Source of the DNA: an uncultured Mobiluncus sp.
GTDB taxonomy: Bacteria; Actinomycetota; Actinomycetes; Actinomycetales; Actinomycetaceae
Reading direction: 5' to 3'
Assembly (NCBI RefSeq): GCF_943914685.1
Contig: NZ_CALUCZ010000021.1
Coordinates: 1-34,830 of the forward strand
DNA: 34,830 bases
Under the pieces are notes generated by a model. The model searched no databases and was not told where the DNA came from. It saw only the letters and a list, made by a program, of their open reading frames with translations. Shown here piece by piece: positions 32,514 to 34,830 of the stretch; the stretch's first letter is position 1, and each line of letters starts with the position of its first letter. The translations under genes were made by a program, and so were the position numbers.

Positions 32514-34523
32514 TTAATCGTTCCTGCGGCTGCGGATAGCTTCCAGGATTTCCGCTATTGCCTGGTCAATCGGGACACCGTTCTTTTGCTCGCCACCGCG
32601 GTACCTAAAGGACACCGCGTTCGCCTGCGCGTCCTCGCCACCAGCAATGAGGGTGAAAGGAATCTTGTCCTTGGCAGCATTGCGGATTTTCTTGCCGAAA
32701 CGGTCATCTGTCTCATCGACTTCAACCCGCACATTTTCCGCTCGCAGCCGATTGGCAATGTCATCACAGTAGTTGTTGAACGCCTCTGCCACCGGCACCA
32801 AACGCACCTGCACCGGCGCCAGCCAAGCCGGGAACGCACCGGCGTAGTGTTCAGTCAGCACCCCAAAGAAACGTTCGATAGAACCGAATAGGGCGCGGTG
32901 AATCATGACGGGACGCTGCCGAGTGCCATCGGCCGCGGTGTATTCCAAATCGAAACGTTCTGGCAAGTTGAAGTCCAGCTGAATGGTCGACATCTGCCAG
33001 GTCCGCCCGATTGCGTCACGGGCTTGCACGGAAATCTTGGGACCGTAGAACGCCGCCCCCTCGGGATCCGGCACCAACTCTAAGCCCGAGGCCGTGGCGA
33101 CTTCGGCCAACGTATTGGTCGCCTCCTCCCAGATTTCGTCCGTGCCCACGAACTTGTGCGGATCTTTCGTGGACAGCTCCAGGTAAAAATCGTCCAAACC
33201 GTAGTCTTTGAGCAGATCCAGCACGAAGTTCAACAGTTTCGTCAACTCATCTTTCATCTGTTCGCGCGTGCAATAGATGTGGCTGTCGTCCTGGGTAAAG
33301 CCCCGTCCGCGGGTCAGGCCGTGAACCACGCCGGATTTCTCGTACCGGTAAACGGTCCCGAATTCGAACAAGCGCAGGGGCAGCTCCCGGTAGGAACGCG
33401 AGCGGGATTTATAGATGAGATTGTGCATGGGGCAGTTCATGGGCTTCAAGTAGTAGTCAAAGCCTTCCTTCGTGACGTTGCCCTGGTCGTCGCATTCCTC
33501 GTCCACACGCATGGGTGGGAACATGCCGTCTTTGTACCATTCCAGGTGGCCCGAGGTTTCAAACAGCTGCCCTTTGGTGACGTGCGGGGTGTAGACGAAC
33601 GAGTACCCCTCCTCAAGGTGGCGGCGCCGAGAATAGTTTTCCATCTCCATGCGCACCATCGCGCCCTTGGGGTGGAACACGGCCAAGCCGGAACCGATTT
33701 CCTCCGGGAAACTGAACAAGTCAAGCTCATTGCCCAGCCGGCGGTGGTCGCGTTTGGCGGCCTCCTCCATGCGGGTCACGTATTCTTTCAGGTCGTCTTT
33801 GGTCGCCCAAGCGGTGCCATAGATACGTTGCAGGGAGTCGTTGGCCTGGTCGGCGCGCCAGTACGCGGCCGACACTTTCATCAGCTTAAACACCCCGTTC
33901 AGCAGTCGGGTCGAAGGTACGTGCGGGCCGCGGCACAAGTCCTTCCAGGCGACCTCACCGTTCTTGCGCACGTTATCGTAAATCGTCAGTTCGCTACCGC
34001 CAACTTCCACCGATGCTCCGGCAGCAGCCTGATCATTGTCCGCGTCCGACCCTTTCAAACCAATCAATTCCAGCTTGTAGGGCTGATCAGCGAGTTCCGC
34101 ACGACCTTCCTCTTCAGTGACGACCCGGCGCACAAACTTTTGGTCTTCTTTGCAAATCCGCGCCATGTATTTTTCAATGGCTTTCAAGTCCTCCGGGGTG
34201 AAAGGCTCGTCAACGCCGAAATCGTAGTAAAAACCGTTTTCGATGAAAGGACCGATACCGTACTTTACGTTCGGGCGAACCTGCTGGACCGCCTGGGCCA
34301 TCACGTGAGTGCAGGAGTGGCGCAAAATGTTCAAGCCCATCTCAGAATCAATCGTAATGGCTTCAACCGTGTCCCCGTCGTGAAGTTCGCGATACAGATC
34401 GCGGGCCTGACCGTTGATGAAGTAAGCAATGACTTCCTTGCGGTCCCGGTACAGGTCCTCGCCGGTGGTGGTGGATTCAATCTGGGTTGCTTTCCCGTCA
34501 ATAGTGACGTTAATCTCGGACAC
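32514..34523 (-). CDS. thrS: Threonyl-tRNA synthetase
   Basis: A 669-residue class II synthetase with a full domain set. The TGS domain covers about 1-62. The N2 editing domain begins with HSCTHVMAQAV (His69 and His73) and clears Ser-tRNA-Thr. The catalytic core has the zinc-ligand Cys in MNCPMHN, motif 2 around RYEKSGVVHGLTRGRGFTQD, and motif 3 near MIHRALFGSIERFFG. The anticodon-binding domain is C-terminal (VRLVPVAEAFNNYC). GTG start at 34521-34523 with AAAGG 6 bases upstream. It heads the thrS, HIT, ybaK, pdxS, pdxT, Nudix series. No T-box or threonine-rich leader peptide was seen upstream. Confidence 0.97.
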   Translation of the reverse strand: MSEINVTIDGKATQIESTTTGEDLYRDRKEVIAYFINGQARDLYRELHDGDTVEAITIDSEMGLNILRHSCTHVMAQAVQQVRPNVKYGIGPFIENGFYYDFGVDEPFTPEDLKAIEKYMARICKEDQKFVRRVVTEEEGRAELADQPYKLELIGLKGSDADNDQAAAGASVEVGGSELTIYDNVRKNGEVAWKDLCRGPHVPSTRLLNGVFKLMKVSAAYWRADQANDSLQRIYGTAWATKDDLKEYVTRMEEAAKRDHRRLGNELDLFSFPEEIGSGLAVFHPKGAMVRMEMENYSRRRHLEEGYSFVYTPHVTKGQLFETSGHLEWYKDGMFPPMRVDEECDDQGNVTKEGFDYYLKPMNCPMHNLIYKSRSRSYRELPLRLFEFGTVYRYEKSGVVHGLTRGRGFTQDDSHIYCTREQMKDELTKLLNFVLDLLKDYGLDDFYLELSTKDPHKFVGTDEIWEEATNTLAEVATASGLELVPDPEGAAFYGPKISVQARDAIGRTWQMSTIQLDFNLPERFDLEYTAADGTRQRPVMIHRALFGSIERFFGVLTEHYAGAFPAWLAPVQVRLVPVAEAFNNYCDDIANRLRAENVRVEVDETDDRFGKKIRNAAKDKIPFTLIAGGEDAQANAVSFRYRGGEQKNGVPIDQAIAEILEAIRSRRND

Positions 34524-34544
34524 TTTGCGCCTTTCTCAGTCTGG

Positions 34545-34564
34545 GTTTACTAAACAATCTTATA
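34545..34564 (-). promoter_or_regulatory. thrS: Candidate thrS promoter with overlapping palindrome
   Basis: TATAAG on the minus strand (34559-34564) matches five of six -10 bases. A T-rich stretch lies 17 bases upstream of it in place of a -35 box. The palindrome GTTTA-C-TAAAC (34545-34555) covers the expected start of transcription and could be an operator. The mRNA leader would be about 30 bases. Confidence 0.4.
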
Positions 34565-34645
34565 CGCGACGCAATTAAACGAAAAAAGTTTTAGCTCCAG
34601 TCCTCTAACGACACGACCGGAGAAACAAAATTCGGAAAAAACCAA

Positions 34646-34751
34646 CGCAAAATTCCGCGTAGCCCCACCGTCGTGCCAGCAATTTTGCTACGCAAAATTG
34701 CGCGCAACACACGCCATGGTGCCAGCAATCTTGCTACGCAAAATTGCGCGC
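34646..34751. repeat. Tandem ~46-bp repeats, each carrying a palindrome
   Basis: Two near-identical 33-bp copies begin GTGCCAGC at 34673 and 34719, 46 bases apart, with one base difference. Each contains GCAAT(T/C)TTGC, the spacer TAC, and GCAAAATTGC; in the first copy the 10-bp arms are perfect. A degenerate partial third copy (ACGCAAAATT, CGCG, then a diverged link) lies at about 34646-34672. The 46-base period is not a multiple of three, so the repeats are not a coding repeat, and the minus-strand frame of 77 codons here is probably spurious. Confidence 0.85.
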
Positions 34752-34778
34752 CACTTCCTTGGCCTCGGATAAAGCCGC

Positions 34779-34795
34779 CAGCGGGTCCCCCGCTG
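34779..34795 (+). terminator. Strong hairpin followed by T-rich sequence
   Basis: CAGCGGG-TCC-CCCGCTG is a perfect 7-bp stem with a 3-base loop. On the plus strand it is followed by ACGTGTTTTGGTTTT, which resembles an intrinsic terminator. No plus-strand gene ends here within the window, so what it would terminate is unclear. It may instead belong to the neighbouring repeat region. Confidence 0.4.
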
Positions 34796-34830
34796 ACGTG
34801 TTTTGGTTTTATGAGCCTTTGCAAGCAAGC

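Larger units (their letters stand above)
34524..34830. other. Non-coding region upstream of thrS
   Basis: About 307 bases to the window end without a convincing gene. It holds the thrS ribosome site and candidate promoter, an AT-rich stretch (34574-34590), the palindromic repeat cluster and the hairpin at 34779. The only longer frame (minus strand, TTG start) runs through the repeats, has no ribosome site and shifts register between copies. Confidence 0.7.

Noticed and set aside
33156..34553. Plus-strand open frame of 465 codons
   Set aside because: Antisense to thrS, has no recognisable domain, and would run over the thrS start; a shadow frame.
34524..34620. T-box or threonine attenuator ahead of thrS
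   Set aside because: No T-box consensus, no threonine-rich leader peptide and no terminator-antiterminator pair; the likely leader is only about 30 bases.
34646..34751. CRISPR-like array
   Set aside because: Only two full copies, each 33 bp with a long internal palindrome, about 13 bases between copies, and no cas genes nearby.
34591..34824. Minus-strand frame of 77 codons upstream of thrS
   Set aside because: TTG start without ribosome site, and it passes through 46-base repeats that change the reading register, so the repeats do not encode a repeated peptide.

Overview
The window reads as a stretch of actinobacterial chromosome (class Actinomycetia) with GC in the mid-50s percent by eye. 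The gene order is the strongest evidence. alaS, a DUF948 protein, rpsD, rarA, aspS, hisS, a metallo-beta-lactamase hydrolase, a DUF349 protein, rel, apt, secF, secD, yajC, ruvB, ruvA, ruvC, yebC, pdxT, pdxS, a HIT protein and thrS follow the order I recall from Mycobacterium tuberculosis (alaS Rv2555c to thrS Rv2614c) and from the Streptomyces coelicolor SCO1501-SCO1531 region. The moderate GC and compact spacing would fit the Actinomyces/Mobiluncus side of the phylum, but that placement is inference.

Layout. Nearly everything is on the minus strand; only an MMPL-type transporter (about 4968-7331) and the DUF349 protein (15768-17348) are on the plus strand. 1-4938: 3' truncated alaS, two small membrane-anchored proteins, rpsD and rarA. 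4968-9875: the MMPL transporter, a YciO-type protein convergent with it at a 1-base gap, and aspS. 10019-15617: a tightly coupled unit read MBL hydrolase > hisS > GTPase A > GTPase B. 15768-17348: DUF349 protein, convergent with rel. 17397-24243: yajC > secD > secF > apt > rel. 24315-27377: yebC > ruvC > ruvA > ruvB. 27527-34523: thrS > HIT > ybaK > pdxS > pdxT > Nudix, then sdaA. 34524-34830: a non-coding stretch with about 46-bp repeats that carry a palindrome, and a strong hairpin.

Functions are mainly core: four aminoacyl-tRNA synthetases (Ala, Asp, His, Thr), a Cys-tRNA deacylase, ribosomal protein S4, stringent response, adenine salvage, SecDF-YajC export, RuvABC resolution, RarA fork maintenance and PLP synthesis. 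Accessory genes set into this backbone are the MMPL transporter, the P-loop GTPase pair, YciO, YbaK and L-serine dehydratase.

I found no rRNA, tRNA, CRISPR array, insertion sequence, prophage or recognised defence system. I do not see an obvious new multi-gene system. The least explained items are the palindromic repeat cluster upstream of thrS, the hisS-coupled GTPase pair, an MMPL protein that lacks one of its two proton-relay aspartates, and structured leaders before rpsD and alaS. Several start codons were moved from the longest-frame start to a downstream codon with a better ribosome binding site; the reason is given in each entry.
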